Counted from the first letter of the stretch, positions 28,201 to 37,281 are shown. The stretch: 64,000 nt of DNA from Roseateles aquatilis (GCF_002205645.1 NZ_NIOF01000018.1:1-64000); one strand, 5' to 3'. A program made the numbers and translations. Notes: generated by a model from the sequence alone, not told the origin.

Positions 28201-28703
28201 AGGGCGGCGACTTGTTGGGAGTTCAGGGCCTTGATCTGGTTGGTGTTCAAGGCCTGCAGATCGTCGGAGGCCAGGGTGCTGATCAGGCTGGTGGACAGCG
28301 CGGCGACCTGGTTGGTGCTCAGCGCCCGGATCTGGTCGGAGGCCAGCGCGTTCAGGTCGTCCGACTCCAGGTTGCGGACCTGCTGCGTGGTCATCGCGCC
28401 GACCTGGCGGGTCGTCATCGCGCCGAACTGGTCCGAGCCCAGGGAATTGAGCTGCGCCGTCGTGAAGGTCTGGATGGCCGCGGTGCTCAGCGCCCGCAGG
28501 TCGTCCGACTCGATCGCGGCGATGTTGGAAGTCGTGAAGAACGACACCGCCTTGGTCCCGAGCGTCGCGAATTGCGCTGTCGTCAGGGCCTGGAACTGGT
28601 CGGTGGTGAACGCCGCCCAATCTTCGCTGGTCAGTCGGGCCAGCGTCGTCGACGTCAGGGCGGCGATCTGAGCGGTAGTCAGGTTTGTAATCAGCGATGC
28701 CAT
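19239..28703 (-). CDS. Giant octapeptide-repeat protein with C-terminal calcium-loop module (3154 aa)
   Basis: 3154 residues. Start chosen at the ATG at 28703 (MASLITN), with GGAG seven bases upstream; an upstream in-frame ATG (28775) would run through a hairpin and lacks the repeat. Seven residues are followed by exactly 362 octapeptides (consensus L-[ST]-[ST]-x-Q-[VI]-x-A), arranged in a 17-octad higher-order unit, then a 251-residue module: SPIVLDLDGNG, EF-hand-like loops DRNGNGQIDSGAE, DTNHDGHINAKD and DANHDGKTDAGEL, and an Ala/Thr tail ending GAGPLI. No Sec signal, LPXTG or RTX nonapeptides. The calcium-loop module resembles those of large FrpC-like type I-secreted proteins, so export is likely but no exporter is nearby. 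Each octad offers one or two Ser/Thr, giving hundreds of potential O-glycosylation sites; three glycosyltransferase-like genes follow. Confidence 0.88.
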   Translation of the reverse strand: MASLITNLTTAQIAALTSTTLARLTSEDWAAFTTDQFQALTTAQFATLGTKAVSFFTTSNIAAIESDDLRALSTAAIQTFTTAQLNSLGSDQFGAMTTRQVGAMTTQQVRNLESDDLNALASDQIRALSTNQVAALSTSLISTLASDDLQALNTNQIKALNSQQVAALSTEGVAALQTQQAAALSSAQAAALNSSQAAALSSDAVHSLSTAAVQALGTSQIAALNSDQIAALTTAQINALTTAQIRQLSSDELAALNTDQVRAITTQQIAALTTDQLAGVGSADVQALSTAQVRALSSSQLGALSTDSIEALSSGQVGALTSAQVKGLTTDQMAAISSDDMKALSTATLRALGTDQFQALNSDQVSALTSAQVASLTTGQVATLSTDELNAFNSSQIRALGTAQVAALSTAQVAGMESADVQALTTGQVAALSSAQVAALSTEAIVALTSGQMATMTSKQLAGLSTDQMAAIETADLRALSTSAIRALSTDQFDALGSDQVAALSTQQISALTTGQVGAMSSDDLNALGSAQIRALGTAQVAALTTGQVAGMESADVQALTTQQVQALSSGQVGALSTDNIVALTSQQVAALSTKQIAGLTTDQMAAIESGDLRAMSTAAIRSLTTAQFDALGSDQVAALSTAQIAALTTGQVQAMASDDLNALGSAQIRALGTAQVAALTTGQVSTMESADVQALTTQQVGALSSGQLGALSTDSIVALTSQQVAALSTKQIAGLTTDQMAAIETADLRALSTAAIRSLTTDQFDALGSAQVAALSTQQIAALTTGQVQAMSSDDLNALGSAQIRALGTAQIAALSTGQIANMTSEDVQALSSQQVQALSSDQIAALSTENVAALTSQQVGALSTKQVGGLTTDQMAAIETGDLKAIGTAALRALTSAQLDALGSDQIAALTTQQVAALSTGQVSSLSSDDLNALTSGQIKALSTQQVAALTTGQVSTMTSDDVQALTTQQIAALSSGQVGALSTENVAALSSQQVAPLNTKQVGGLTTDQVSAIETVDVRALSTAAIRALTTDQVDALTSDQVAALTTAQVAALSTGQVQALSSADLNALGSAQIRALGTAQVAALTTGQLAGMESADVQALTTQQVGALGSAQIGALSTENIAALTSQQVGALSSKQVAGLTTDQMAALETADVKALSTTALRALGTDQLGALGSDQIAALTTAQVASLSTGQISNLSSDDLNALTSGQIRALSTQQVAALTTGQIATMESADVAALTTNQLQALGSAQVGALATDAIVALSSQQVASLTTKQVAGLTTDQIAAIETGDLRALNTAALRSLTTDQLNALGSDQVAALGTAQVNALSTAQVAGLTSEDLNALTSGQIRALGTAQVAALTTGQVSTMESADVQALATNQVAALGSAQIGALGTDSIVALTSQQVAALNSKQVAGLTTDQIAAIETVDLRALGTNALQSLTSAQLEALGSDQIAALSTQQVAALSTSQVANLTSEDLNALTSGQIRALSTQQVAALTTAQVAAMESADVQALATNQVAALSSAQVGALSTESIVALTSGQVAALTSKQVAGLTTDQMAAIETGDLKSLSTVALRALTSDQLNALGSDQVQALTTQQVAALSTGQVSTLATDDFGAFTSGQLRALGTAQIAALGTAQLDALGSDQIGALTTAQVAALTTGQISNLSSDDLNALTSAQVKALSTAQVAALTTGQIATMESADVAALGTNQVAALSSGQVGALSTESIVALTSGQVAALTTKQVAGLTTDQIAAIETGDLKSLSTVALRALTSDQLNALGSDQVAALTTAQVAALTTGQVANLTSEDLNALGSAQVKALGTAQVAALTTGQIATMESADVAALTTAQLQALGSAQVGALATDAIVALSSQQVASLTTKQVAGLTTDQMAAIETADLRALSTTALRALTSDQLDALGSDQIAALTTAQVASLTTGQVSSLSSSDLNALTSAQVRALSTQQVAALTTGQVSTMESADVQALSSQQVAALSSAQIGALSTDSIVALTSGQVAALNSKQVAGLTTDQMAAIETADLKSLSTNALQALTSAQLEALGSDQIAALSTQQVAALTTGQVSNLTSDDLNALTSGQIKALSTQQVAALTTAQIAAMESADVQALGTNQVAALSSAQVGALSTDSIVALTSGQVAALSSKQVAGLTTDQMAAIETADIRSLSTVALRALTSSQLEALGSDQVQALSTTQVSSLTTLQVSQLATDDFAALTTGQLRALTTGQVASLTSAELEALNSDQIAALTTGQVAALTTGQVANLTSDDLNALTSAQIKALSTAQVAALTTGQIGTMETADVAALATNQIAALGSAQVAALGTDAIVALSSQQVAALTSKQVAGLTTDQMAAIETGDLKALSTTALRALTSDQLNALGSDQVAALTTTQVAALSTGQVSNLTSDDLNALTSAQVRSLTTQQVAALTTGQIGTMETADVQALSSQQIAALGSAQVGALSTDSVVALTSGQVAALSSAQVAGLTTDQMAAIETGDIKALSTTALRALTSTQLDALGSDQIAALTTQQVIALSTGQIANLSSDDLNALTSSQIKSLSNAQLQALTTAQISTMTTEDVAALTSTQIQAFGSAQIGALSTDAIVALSSSQVAALSSTQVDGLTTGQMAAFETADLRALTTLAIRSLDSAQLEALGSDQIAALTTQQVASLSTLQISQMATDDVQALTSTQVVALNSAQLHAFTTDQVMAIDSGDLAAISSLNMVAFGSADFQAFTSDQIHALTSSQWSAVSASQVAGIETADIASITTDGIHALSTAAIHAFGTDQIGALTSDQVHTFSTAQLHALGTDQIAALTTDDINAFTSTHFAALTSAQMHAFTTNQILAMDSSDIHALTSIQVQGLSTDQIHAMTSDQFIGWETQDLASMNMQQVLAITSDQTVGFTGEQTNSLFLASPIVLDLDGNGIQTLSASHGVNFDLNATGHNDKWGWVGGNDGLLVMDRNGNGQIDSGAELFGAGTTVNGRKGLDGFTALASLDTNHDGHINAKDVDFSKLQVWVDANHDGKTDAGELKSLAELGIVDLNLGAITGTAVDNGNVLGLVSSYTKSDGTTHEMTDVWFAKDGSSQHATSGTAAPHLGDLLAQPEANLLGGAAPTAATAAATAAATATATASTSAPVSPDVLNAHLKKLHDDDQNGAGPLI
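19995..28682 (-). repeat. 362 tandem octad repeats organised in 408-bp higher-order units
   Basis: Exactly 8688 bp, or 362 x 24. A recurring landmark (the codons for TDQMAAIE or its variant) sits at + strand positions 28513, 28105, 27697, 27289, 26881, 26473, 26065, 25657, 25249, 24841, 24433, 24025, 23449, 23041, 22633, 22225, 21649, 21241, 20833 and 20425. Seventeen intervals are 408 bp (17 octads) and two are 576 bp (24 octads). Within a unit, octads 2, 8 and 12 carry Asp instead of Gln at position 5 (IETGDLKA, LTSDDLNA, METADVQA). Units are near-identical in the middle and diverge at both ends. Confidence 0.9.
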
Positions 28704-28719
28704 CTTGGAACTCCGTGGA

Positions 28720-28743
28720 CCTATGGGGCGGTTGCGCCATAGG
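28720..28743 (-). promoter_or_regulatory. Hairpin in the 5' leader of the giant repeat gene
   Basis: CCTATGGGGC pairs with GCGCCATAGG (9 of 10 bp) across a 4-base loop. It lies just upstream of the GGAG ribosome-binding site of the 3154-aa gene. A second 7-bp hairpin (28766-28772 with 28780-28786) lies further upstream. They may shape leader RNA structure; no known riboswitch is recognised. Confidence 0.4.
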
Positions 28744-29239
28744 CGCGTGATGTGGTTCAGCTTCTCGGGAGGCACCCGGCCTCCCGGCTGCCGTCATTCG
28801 GTTTTCGGACGCGGAATGACAAACTTGAGCTAGCCCAGAAATGGTATGGGTGAGTCCGTTAACGTGAACCCAACAAAAGGGCAGGGAGTCGGCCTCAGTT
28901 CACGGTTACAGAACGCGCGTAAGCCCCCGGATGCGGGGGGCGATTGCTTGCCGAGGCAAGTAATTTTGGGGTCGTCATCGAACGGTCGTTCGCGCGTCAC
29001 CGCCCGGACTTCCCTTGTTCATCGGCACTTCACGGCACCGGCTTCAACGCGGCGCGCGTCGGGGCGGGCGGCGATGGGCGGCGGCCTGCCTGAAACGCGA
29101 TGTAAGCGCAGTTACGGGGGCGCTTGTCGAAACCGGGCCGGATTCCCTGGGCCAAGGGCTGGAGGGGGGGCTTCCGTCACTGTCGTGACATTTTCACGAG
29201 GGGTTATCGGCGGGTTATGGGTGCAGGTTTATGTCATTG

Positions 29240-29253
29240 CCTGAATATTCAGG
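29240..29253. promoter_or_regulatory. Palindromic candidate operator upstream of the mutase operon
   Basis: CCTGAATATTCAGG is a perfect 14-bp palindrome, AT-rich in its centre within GC-rich DNA, 91 bp upstream of the mutase start. The position suits a repressor or activator site for the propionate operon. The regulator is unknown. Confidence 0.45.
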
Positions 29254-29344
29254 AATGAGGCTGCTCCACCCCGGTGGCCGGGCCGCCGGTCGGCGGGCGG
29301 GGGGGGCGTCCGCCGCTATGATCCGGCGCTTCCAGGAGTCCCCC

Positions 29345-31564
29345 ATGTCGAACGAACAAAAGGTCCCCTCCGCCGCGCCGTCCGCCACAAGCGGGACGAC
29401 GACTCCGAGCCCCCAGGGTGCCGAGTTTGCGCAGGCGACGCTGGAGCAGTGGCACAAGGCGGCGGCCAGGTCCGCCCCCGGCGGCGACCCCGCCGCGCTG
29501 AACTGGCACACGCCCGAGGGCTTGATCGTCAAGCCGCTGTACACCGCCGCGGACACCCGCGACCTGCCGCACGCGGACACGCTGCCGGGTTTCGAGCCCT
29601 TCCTGCGCGGGCCGCAGGCCACGATGTACGCCGTCCGGCCGTGGACGATCCGGCAGTACGCCGGTTTCTCCACCGCCGAGGAAAGCAATGCCTTCTATAG
29701 GAAGGCGCTGGCCGCCGGCGGGCAGGGCGTCTCGGTCGCCTTCGACCTGGCCACCCACCGCGGTTATGACTCCGACCACCCGCGCGTGACCGGCGACGTC
29801 GGCAAGGCCGGCGTGGCGATCGACTCGGTCGAGGACATGAAGATCCTGTTCGACGGCATTCCGCTGGACAAGGTCTCGGTGTCGATGACGATGAACGGCG
29901 CGGTGCTGCCGGTGCTGGCCGGTTACGTGGTCGCGGCCGAGGAGCAGGGCGTCCCGCAGGACAAGCTGAGCGGAACCATCCAGAACGACATCCTCAAGGA
30001 GTTCATGGTCCGCAACACCTACATCTACCCGCCGGAGCCGTCGATGAAGATCATCGGCGACATCATCGAGTACACCGCGGCCCACATGCCCAAGTTCAAC
30101 TCGATCTCGATCAGCGGGTATCACATGCAGGAGGCGGGCGCGAACCAGGCGCTGGAGCTGGCCTTCACGCTGGCGGACGGTAAGGAGTACGTGCGGACCG
30201 CGACGGCCAAGGGCATGGACGTCGACGACTTCGCCGGCCGGTTGTCCTTCTTCTGGGCGGTCGGCATGAACTTCTATCTGGAGATCGCCAAGATGCGGGC
30301 CGCGCGGCTGCTCTGGTGCCGGATCATGAAGGGCTTCGACGCCAGGAACCCCAAGAGCCTGATGCTGCGCACGCACAGCCAGACCTCGGGCTGGAGCCTG
30401 ACCGAGCAGGACCCCTACAACAACGTCGTGCGCACCACCATCGAGGCGATGGCGGCGGTGTTCGGCGGGACGCAGTCGCTGCATACCAATTCGCTGGACG
30501 AGGCGATCGCGCTGCCGACCGAGTTCAGCGCCCGCATCGCCCGCAACACCCAGCTGATCATCCAGGAAGAGACCCACATCACGAACGTGATCGACCCGTG
30601 GGCGGGGAGCTACCTGATGGAGTCGCTGACCCACGACATGGCCGAGAAGGCCTGGTCCATCATCGAGGAAGTGGACGCCATGGGCGGCATGACCAAGGCG
30701 GTGGACTCCGGCTGGGCCAAGCTCAAGATCGAGGCCAGCGCGGCGGAGAAGCAGGCGCGCATCGACAGCGGCAAGGACGTGATCGTCGGCGTCAACAAGT
30801 ACCGGCTGGCCAAGGAAGACCCGGTGGACATCCTGGAGGTGGACAACGTCCGCGTCCGGGACAGCCAGATCGAGCGGCTGAAGGCGATCAAGGCGAGCCG
30901 CGACGCGGCCGCCGTGCAGGCCGCGCTGGCGGCGCTGACCGAGGCGGCCCGCTCCGGCCAGGGCAACCTGCTGGACCTGAGCATCCGCGCGATCCGGCTG
31001 CGGGCCACGGTGGGCGAGGTGTCGGACGCGCTGGAGGCGGTCTTCGGCCGGCACCGCGCCGACACGCAGAAGGTCACCGGGGTGTACGCCGCGGCCTATG
31101 ACTCGGCCGAGGGTTGGGCCCGGCTGCAGGACGAGATCGCGGCCTTCGCCGAGGACCAGGGCCGCCGGCCGCGCGTGATGATCGCCAAGCTGGGCCAGGA
31201 CGGGCACGACCGCGGCGCCAAGGTGGTCGCGACGGCCTACGCGGACCTGGGCTTCGACGTCGACATGGGCCCGCTGTTCCAGACGCCCGAGGAGTGCGCC
31301 CGCCAGGCCATCGAGAACGACGTGCACGCCGTCGGCGTGTCCACGCTGGCGGCCGGCCACAAGACGCTGGTGCCGGCGATCATTCAGGCGCTGAAGGACC
31401 AGGGCGCGGACGACATCGTCGTCTTCGTCGGCGGCGTGATCCCGGCGCAGGACTACGACTTCCTCTACGAGGCCGGCGTCAAGGGCATCTACGGGCCCGG
31501 CACGCCCATCCCCGCGAGCGCGAAGGACGTGCTGGAGCAGATCCGCCTGACCGTCGCGGCGTGA
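29345..31564 (+). CDS. scpA: Methylmalonyl-CoA mutase
   Basis: 739 residues. Adenosylcobalamin-dependent isomerisation of (R)-methylmalonyl-CoA to succinyl-CoA, the last step of propionate and odd-chain assimilation. The N-terminal half is the TIM-barrel catalytic domain ([34 protein letters not shown]); the C-terminal ~130 residues are the B12-binding domain with the DxHxxG motif ([16 protein letters not shown]) and VFVGGVIP. Length is that of the single-chain or large-subunit type. The ATG at 29345 has AGGAG five bases upstream; earlier in-frame ATGs give a non-conserved leader. It heads an operon with meaB (4-bp overlap), pccB, pccA and a VOC protein. Confidence 0.96.
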   Translation: MSNEQKVPSAAPSATSGTTTPSPQGAEFAQATLEQWHKAAARSAPGGDPAALNWHTPEGLIVKPLYTAADTRDLPHADTLPGFEPFLRGPQATMYAVRPWTIRQYAGFSTAEESNAFYRKALAAGGQGVSVAFDLATHRGYDSDHPRVTGDVGKAGVAIDSVEDMKILFDGIPLDKVSVSMTMNGAVLPVLAGYVVAAEEQGVPQDKLSGTIQNDILKEFMVRNTYIYPPEPSMKIIGDIIEYTAAHMPKFNSISISGYHMQEAGANQALELAFTLADGKEYVRTATAKGMDVDDFAGRLSFFWAVGMNFYLEIAKMRAARLLWCRIMKGFDARNPKSLMLRTHSQTSGWSLTEQDPYNNVVRTTIEAMAAVFGGTQSLHTNSLDEAIALPTEFSARIARNTQLIIQEETHITNVIDPWAGSYLMESLTHDMAEKAWSIIEEVDAMGGMTKAVDSGWAKLKIEASAAEKQARIDSGKDVIVGVNKYRLAKEDPVDILEVDNVRVRDSQIERLKAIKASRDAAAVQAALAALTEAARSGQGNLLDLSIRAIRLRATVGEVSDALEAVFGRHRADTQKVTGVYAAAYDSAEGWARLQDEIAAFAEDQGRRPRVMIAKLGQDGHDRGAKVVATAYADLGFDVDMGPLFQTPEECARQAIENDVHAVGVSTLAAGHKTLVPAIIQALKDQGADDIVVFVGGVIPAQDYDFLYEAGVKGIYGPGTPIPASAKDVLEQIRLTVAA

Positions 31565-32779
31565 CGGGCGTGGCGCCAGATTCGCACCCGCTGGCGGCGC
31601 CGTTGCTGGGCGCGCCGGGGCCGGCCCAGCGCCGCGCGATCGCCAAGGCGATCACGCTGCTGGAATCGACCCGCGCCGACCACCGCGCGCAGGCCGATGC
31701 GCTGCTGACCGAGCTGCTGCCCCGCACCGGGCGCTCGCTGCGGCTGGGCATCTCCGGCGTGCCGGGGGTCGGCAAGAGCACCTTCATCGAGGCGCTGGGG
31801 CTGATGCTGATCGAGCGCGGGCATCGCGTCGCGGTGCTGGCGGTGGACCCGTCGAGCTCGGTCTCGGGCGGCTCCATCCTGGGCGACAAAACCCGCATGG
31901 AGCGGCTGTCCATGGACGAGCGCGCCTACATCCGCCCCAGCCCGTCCAGCGGCACGCTGGGCGGCGTGGCCGAGAAGACCCGCGAGGCGATGCTGGTCTG
32001 CGAGGCCGCCGGCCACGACATCGTCATCGTCGAGACCGTCGGCGTCGGCCAGAGCGAGACGGCGGTGGCGGGCATGACCGACATGTACTGCCTGCTGCAG
32101 CTGCCCAACGCCGGCGACGACCTGCAGGCGATCAAGAAGGGCGTGATGGAGCTGGCCGACCTGGTCGTCATCAACAAGGCCGACCTGGACGATGCCGCGG
32201 CGACGCGGGCGCAAGCGCAGATCACGTCGTCGCTGCGGCTGTATGGCCTGCATGCGCGCCCCGAGCACGACCGGCGCCCGCCCGGCGCGTCGGAGCTGCC
32301 GCCCGGGCATGCGCCGACGGCGGGCACCGCCGTGGCGGCTGCCGTGGGCGGGGGGCATCGCGAGCATGGCGGGGCGGCCTGGCAGCCGCGCGTGATGCGG
32401 ATGTCCGCGCTCAAGCTGGCCGGTATCGACGCGTTCTGGAACGCCGTCAGCGAATTCAAGGCATTGCAGCAGTCCAATGGCGGCTTCGACGAGAAGCGCC
32501 GGCATCAGGCGCTGGCCTGGATGTGGGAACGCATCCAGGCCGGGCTGAAGCAGCAGTTCAAGGCGGCGCCGGCCGTGCGCGCGGCGCTGGCGGAGACGAC
32601 GGCGCGGGTGCTGGACGGGCGGCTCGCGGCGTCGACGGCGGCGCGCGAGCTGCTGACGAAGTTTTCCGGAGACAAGGATCAGCGCGGATCCGTCGACGCG
32701 GGCGGCGAGCCCGGCGTCGAGGCCCGCGCCGATCCGTCGCATCAAGATCGAGATCAAGAGGACCAGAAGGACCGACCCC

Positions 32780-32787
<8 letters not shown>
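31561..32787 (+). CDS. meaB: Methylmalonyl-CoA mutase-associated GTPase MeaB (ArgK family)
   Basis: 408 residues. G3E-type P-loop GTPase that loads and protects the B12 cofactor of the mutase. Walker [10 protein letters not shown] is at residues 66-74, followed by [33 protein letters not shown] and the NKAD specificity motif. The start is GTG at 31561, overlapping the mutase stop (GTGA). Compared with the family it carries an extra Gly/Ala/His-rich stretch of about 45 residues between the NKAD region and AWQPRV, and a long charged tail, so it is longer than the usual ~330 residues. Its stop overlaps the pccB start by 8 bp. Confidence 0.93.
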
Positions 32788-34312
<1,525 letters not shown>

Positions 34313-34332
34313 TCGCGGCCGGAGACATGGAC

Positions 34333-34455
34333 ATGTTCAAGAAGATCCTGATCGCCAACCGCGGCGGCGACGCGCGCGAAGCGTGCGGCGATTCAAATTG
34401 CATGGCGCGCGCAGCGCGTGCAGGCGATGTCGACGCGGGAGCACCCAATGTTTAA
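34333..34455 (+). CDS. Small leader ORF made from a duplicated pccA 5' end
   Basis: A 40-codon open frame whose first 11 codons ([11 protein letters not shown]) copy the start of pccA (34448 onward): 34 bases with two mismatches. It has its own ribosome-binding site (GGAG eight bases before the ATG at 34333; an alternative ATG lies at 34327). After the duplicated part the peptide is unrelated and Ala/Arg-rich. The stop codon TAA (34453-34455) lies just inside pccA, so the two frames overlap by 8 bases and could be translationally coupled. It may be a simple duplication scar; whether the peptide is made or has a role is unknown. Confidence 0.5.
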   Translation: MFKKILIANRGGDAREACGDSNCMARAARAGDVDAGAPNV

Positions 34456-36502
34456 GAAGATCCTGATCGCGAACCGCGGCGAGATCGCCTGCCGGGTCAT
34501 CAAGACCGCGAGGAAGATGGGCATCGCCACGGTGGCGGTGTATTCGGAGGCGGACAAGGACGCCCGCCACGTCGAGCTGGCCGACGAAGCCGTGCTGCTC
34601 GGCCCGGCGCCGTCGCGCGAGTCCTACCTGGTGGCCGACAAGATCATCGCCGCCGCCAAGGCCACGGGCGCCGAGGCCATCCACCCCGGTTACGGCTTCC
34701 TGTCCGAGAACGAGGACTTCGCGCGCCGCGTCGAGGAAGAGGGCCTGGTGTTCATCGGACCCAAGCATTACTCGATCGCGGCGATGGGCGACAAGATCGC
34801 CTCCAAGAAGCTCGCGAACGAGGCGCGCGTCAACACCATTCCCGGCCACAACGAGCCGATCCAGTCGCCCGACGAGGCCGTGGCCATCGCCAACCGCATC
34901 GGGTACCCGGTGATGATCAAGGCCAGCGCGGGCGGCGGCGGCAAGGGCCTGCGCGTCGCGTTCAACGACAAGGACTGCCACGACGGCTTCACCAGCTGCC
35001 GCAACGAGGCACGCGCCAGCTTCGGCGACGACCGCGTCTTCATGGAGAAATTCGTCGAGCAGCCGCGCCACATCGAGATCCAGGTGCTGGGCGACGCGCA
35101 AGGCGAGGTCGTCTACCTGTGGGAGCGCGAGTGCTCGATCCAGCGCCGTCACCAGAAGGTGATCGAGGAGGCGCCGTCCCCGTTCATCAGCGAGGCCACG
35201 CGCCGCGCGATGGGCGAGCAGGCGGTCGCGCTGGCCAAGGCGGTGCGGTACCAGAGCGCCGGCACGGTGGAGTTCGTCGTCGGCAAGGACCAGTCGTTCT
35301 ATTTCCTGGAGATGAACACGCGGCTGCAGGTCGAGCACCCGGTCACCGAGTGCATCACCGGGCTGGACCTGGTCGAGCTGATGATCCGCGTCGCGGCGGG
35401 CCAACCGCTGCCGTTCAAGCAGGACGGCATCAAGCGCGACGGCTGGGCGATCGAGTGCCGTATCAATGCCGAGGACCCGTTCCGAAACTTCCTGCCGTCC
35501 ACCGGCCGCCTGGTGAAGTACCAGCCGCCGGAAACGACGATGGAGGCGGCCGGCGGCGAGCGCTTCGGCGTGCGCGTGGACACCGGCGTGGACGAGGGCG
35601 GCGAGATCCCGATGTTCTACGACTCGATGATCGCCAAGCTGATCGTGCACGGCCGCGACCGCGCCGATGCGATCGCCAGGATGCGCGAGGCGCTGAACGG
35701 CTTCGTGATCCGGGGCATCTCCAGCAACATCCCGTTCCAGTCGGCGTTGCTGGCGCATCCGGACTTCCGCGCCGGGGACTTCAACACCGGCTTCATCGCG
35801 CAGCATTACAGCGGCGGTTTCCAGGCCGAGGATGTGCCGCACGACGATCCGGACTTCCTGGTCGCGCTGGCCGGCTTCATCCGCCGCAAGGCGCGCGAGC
35901 GCGAGGCCGGCATCACCGGCCAGCTGCGCGGCCACGAGGTCCGCATCGAGCACGACTACGTCGCCGTGGTCAACCACGGGCAGGGTGAATTCAGCCGCCA
36001 TCCGCTCTACATCACCGAGTACGTCGGCGCCGCCGGCGAGGCGCTGATCATGGTGGGCGGCAGGGACGGCAAGCCGTACCGCATCGTCAGCGTCTCGCGG
36101 CTGAACGACACGCGCATCGTCGGCACCGTGAACGGCAAGCCCTTCGTCGCGCAGGCCGAGCGCGGCGCGCCGCGGGCGCCGCTGGCCTACCGCATCCAGC
36201 ACGACGGCCGCGCGATCGAGGTCACGGTGCTGTCGCCGCGCGCGGCGGAGCTGCACGCGCTGATGCCCTACAAGGCGCCGCCGGACACCAGCAAGCAGTT
36301 GCTGTCACCGATGCCGGGCCTGCTGGTGCACATCGCCGCGCAGCCGGGTCAGAAGGTGCAGGCGGGCGAGCGCCTGGCGGTGATCGAGGCGATGAAGATG
36401 GAGAACATCCTCACCGCCAGCCAGGATGTGACGGTGGCCGAGGTGCTGGCCAGGACCGGCGAGAGCCTGGCGGTGGATCAGCCGATCCTGCGTTTCGAGT
36501 GA
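34448..36502 (+). CDS. pccA: Propionyl-CoA carboxylase, alpha (biotin carboxylase/BCCP) subunit
   Basis: 684 residues. Carboxylates its own biotin using ATP and bicarbonate. Order of domains: biotin carboxylase N-domain ([17 protein letters not shown]), ATP-grasp with the glycine-rich loop [13 protein letters not shown], the [14 protein letters not shown] active-site segment, a PCC-specific middle region, and a C-terminal biotinyl domain with EAMKMEN (biotinyl-Lys650). I chose the ATG at 34448, preceded by GGAG six bases upstream; a frame-consistent ATG at 34418 would add ten non-conserved residues. Its 5' end is duplicated 115 bp upstream. Confidence 0.96.
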   Translation: MFKKILIANRGEIACRVIKTARKMGIATVAVYSEADKDARHVELADEAVLLGPAPSRESYLVADKIIAAAKATGAEAIHPGYGFLSENEDFARRVEEEGLVFIGPKHYSIAAMGDKIASKKLANEARVNTIPGHNEPIQSPDEAVAIANRIGYPVMIKASAGGGGKGLRVAFNDKDCHDGFTSCRNEARASFGDDRVFMEKFVEQPRHIEIQVLGDAQGEVVYLWERECSIQRRHQKVIEEAPSPFISEATRRAMGEQAVALAKAVRYQSAGTVEFVVGKDQSFYFLEMNTRLQVEHPVTECITGLDLVELMIRVAAGQPLPFKQDGIKRDGWAIECRINAEDPFRNFLPSTGRLVKYQPPETTMEAAGGERFGVRVDTGVDEGGEIPMFYDSMIAKLIVHGRDRADAIARMREALNGFVIRGISSNIPFQSALLAHPDFRAGDFNTGFIAQHYSGGFQAEDVPHDDPDFLVALAGFIRRKAREREAGITGQLRGHEVRIEHDYVAVVNHGQGEFSRHPLYITEYVGAAGEALIMVGGRDGKPYRIVSVSRLNDTRIVGTVNGKPFVAQAERGAPRAPLAYRIQHDGRAIEVTVLSPRAAELHALMPYKAPPDTSKQLLSPMPGLLVHIAAQPGQKVQAGERLAVIEAMKMENILTASQDVTVAEVLARTGESLAVDQPILRFE

Positions 36503-36512
36503 GGCGGGCGAG

Positions 36513-37025
<513 letters not shown>

Positions 37026-37265
37026 GGCCCCGCCTGGGCCGCCGCTGGGGAATCGCCTCGGGCGGCGGCAGATCCGGCCAGGTCGGATCCTGGAAAGGCA
37101 ACAGTGGTGCTGTGTCCAGCGCTTCCTTGAACAGCAGTTTTCCGCTGTTGTCAGGATTCCTTACATTCATCCACGAGGGTGCGCGATGCGAGGGAGTCGC
37201 CGTTCGCCACCGCGTCACGTAACTCATTGATGTGACATCGGAACCCTGGATCGAGGGGGCTCCGT

Positions 37266-37281
37266 TGGCTCAGGATTTGCA
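37266..37281 (+). promoter_or_regulatory. Sigma-54 (RpoN) promoter of the PEP-CTERM gene
   Basis: TGGCTCAGGATTTGCA matches the -24/-12 consensus TGGCAC-N5-TTGCA at all but one defined base, with GG and GC exactly 10 bp apart. The predicted start site is near 37292, giving a leader of about 60 nt before the ATG at 37353. The rest of the 327-bp gap (37026-37352) holds only a weak 6-bp hairpin at 37130-37149 that might end the propionate operon. Confidence 0.75.

Larger units (their letters stand above)
28704..29344. other. 641-bp divergent intergenic region
   Basis: Separates the leftward giant repeat gene from the rightward methylmalonyl-CoA mutase gene. It contains two inverted repeats near the giant gene (28720-28743, 28766-28786) and a perfect palindrome near the mutase gene (29240-29253). 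A moderate open frame at 28846-29244 has no family resemblance or ribosome-binding site. I see no cobalamin riboswitch. Confidence 0.5.

Noticed and set aside
19995-28682. Possible CRISPR array or satellite DNA (regular 24-bp and 408-bp spacing)
   Set aside because: Units are contiguous with no unique spacers, and the whole stretch is one open frame encoding a coherent octapeptide, so it is coding repeat DNA.
19995-28682. TALE-like DNA-binding repeats (LTxxQVxAI resemblance; 136 residues equals 4 x 34)
   Set aside because: The unit is 8 residues, not 33-35, there is no variable di-residue position or GGKQAL motif, and 34 is not a multiple of 8. The 136-residue coincidence comes from 17 x 8.
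14501-28703. RTX toxin family membership
   Set aside because: No GGxGxDxxx nonapeptides are present. Only the EF-hand-like C-terminal module recalls large type I-secreted proteins.
14660-28742. Very long open frames on the plus strand opposite the two giant repeat genes (up to about 2200 codons)
   Set aside because: They arise because a stop-free 24-bp unit repeated in register keeps other frames open. Their translations are Arg/Gln/Gly- or Ala/Ser/Trp-rich low complexity without domains or ribosome-binding sites, while the minus-strand frame has a clear start, octads and a conserved C-terminal module.
28846-29244. A 132-codon open frame between the giant gene and the mutase gene
   Set aside because: Arg/Gly-rich compositional translation, no ribosome-binding site and no recognisable domain.
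28980-29344. Cobalamin riboswitch upstream of methylmalonyl-CoA mutase
   Set aside because: I looked for the conserved B12-box and supporting helices and did not find them; only a palindrome is evident.
34337-36256. Long antisense open frame across pccA, and similar ones across pccB, leuB and fimV
   Set aside because: High-G+C codon bias leaves antisense frames open. The sense strand carries full-length conserved proteins.
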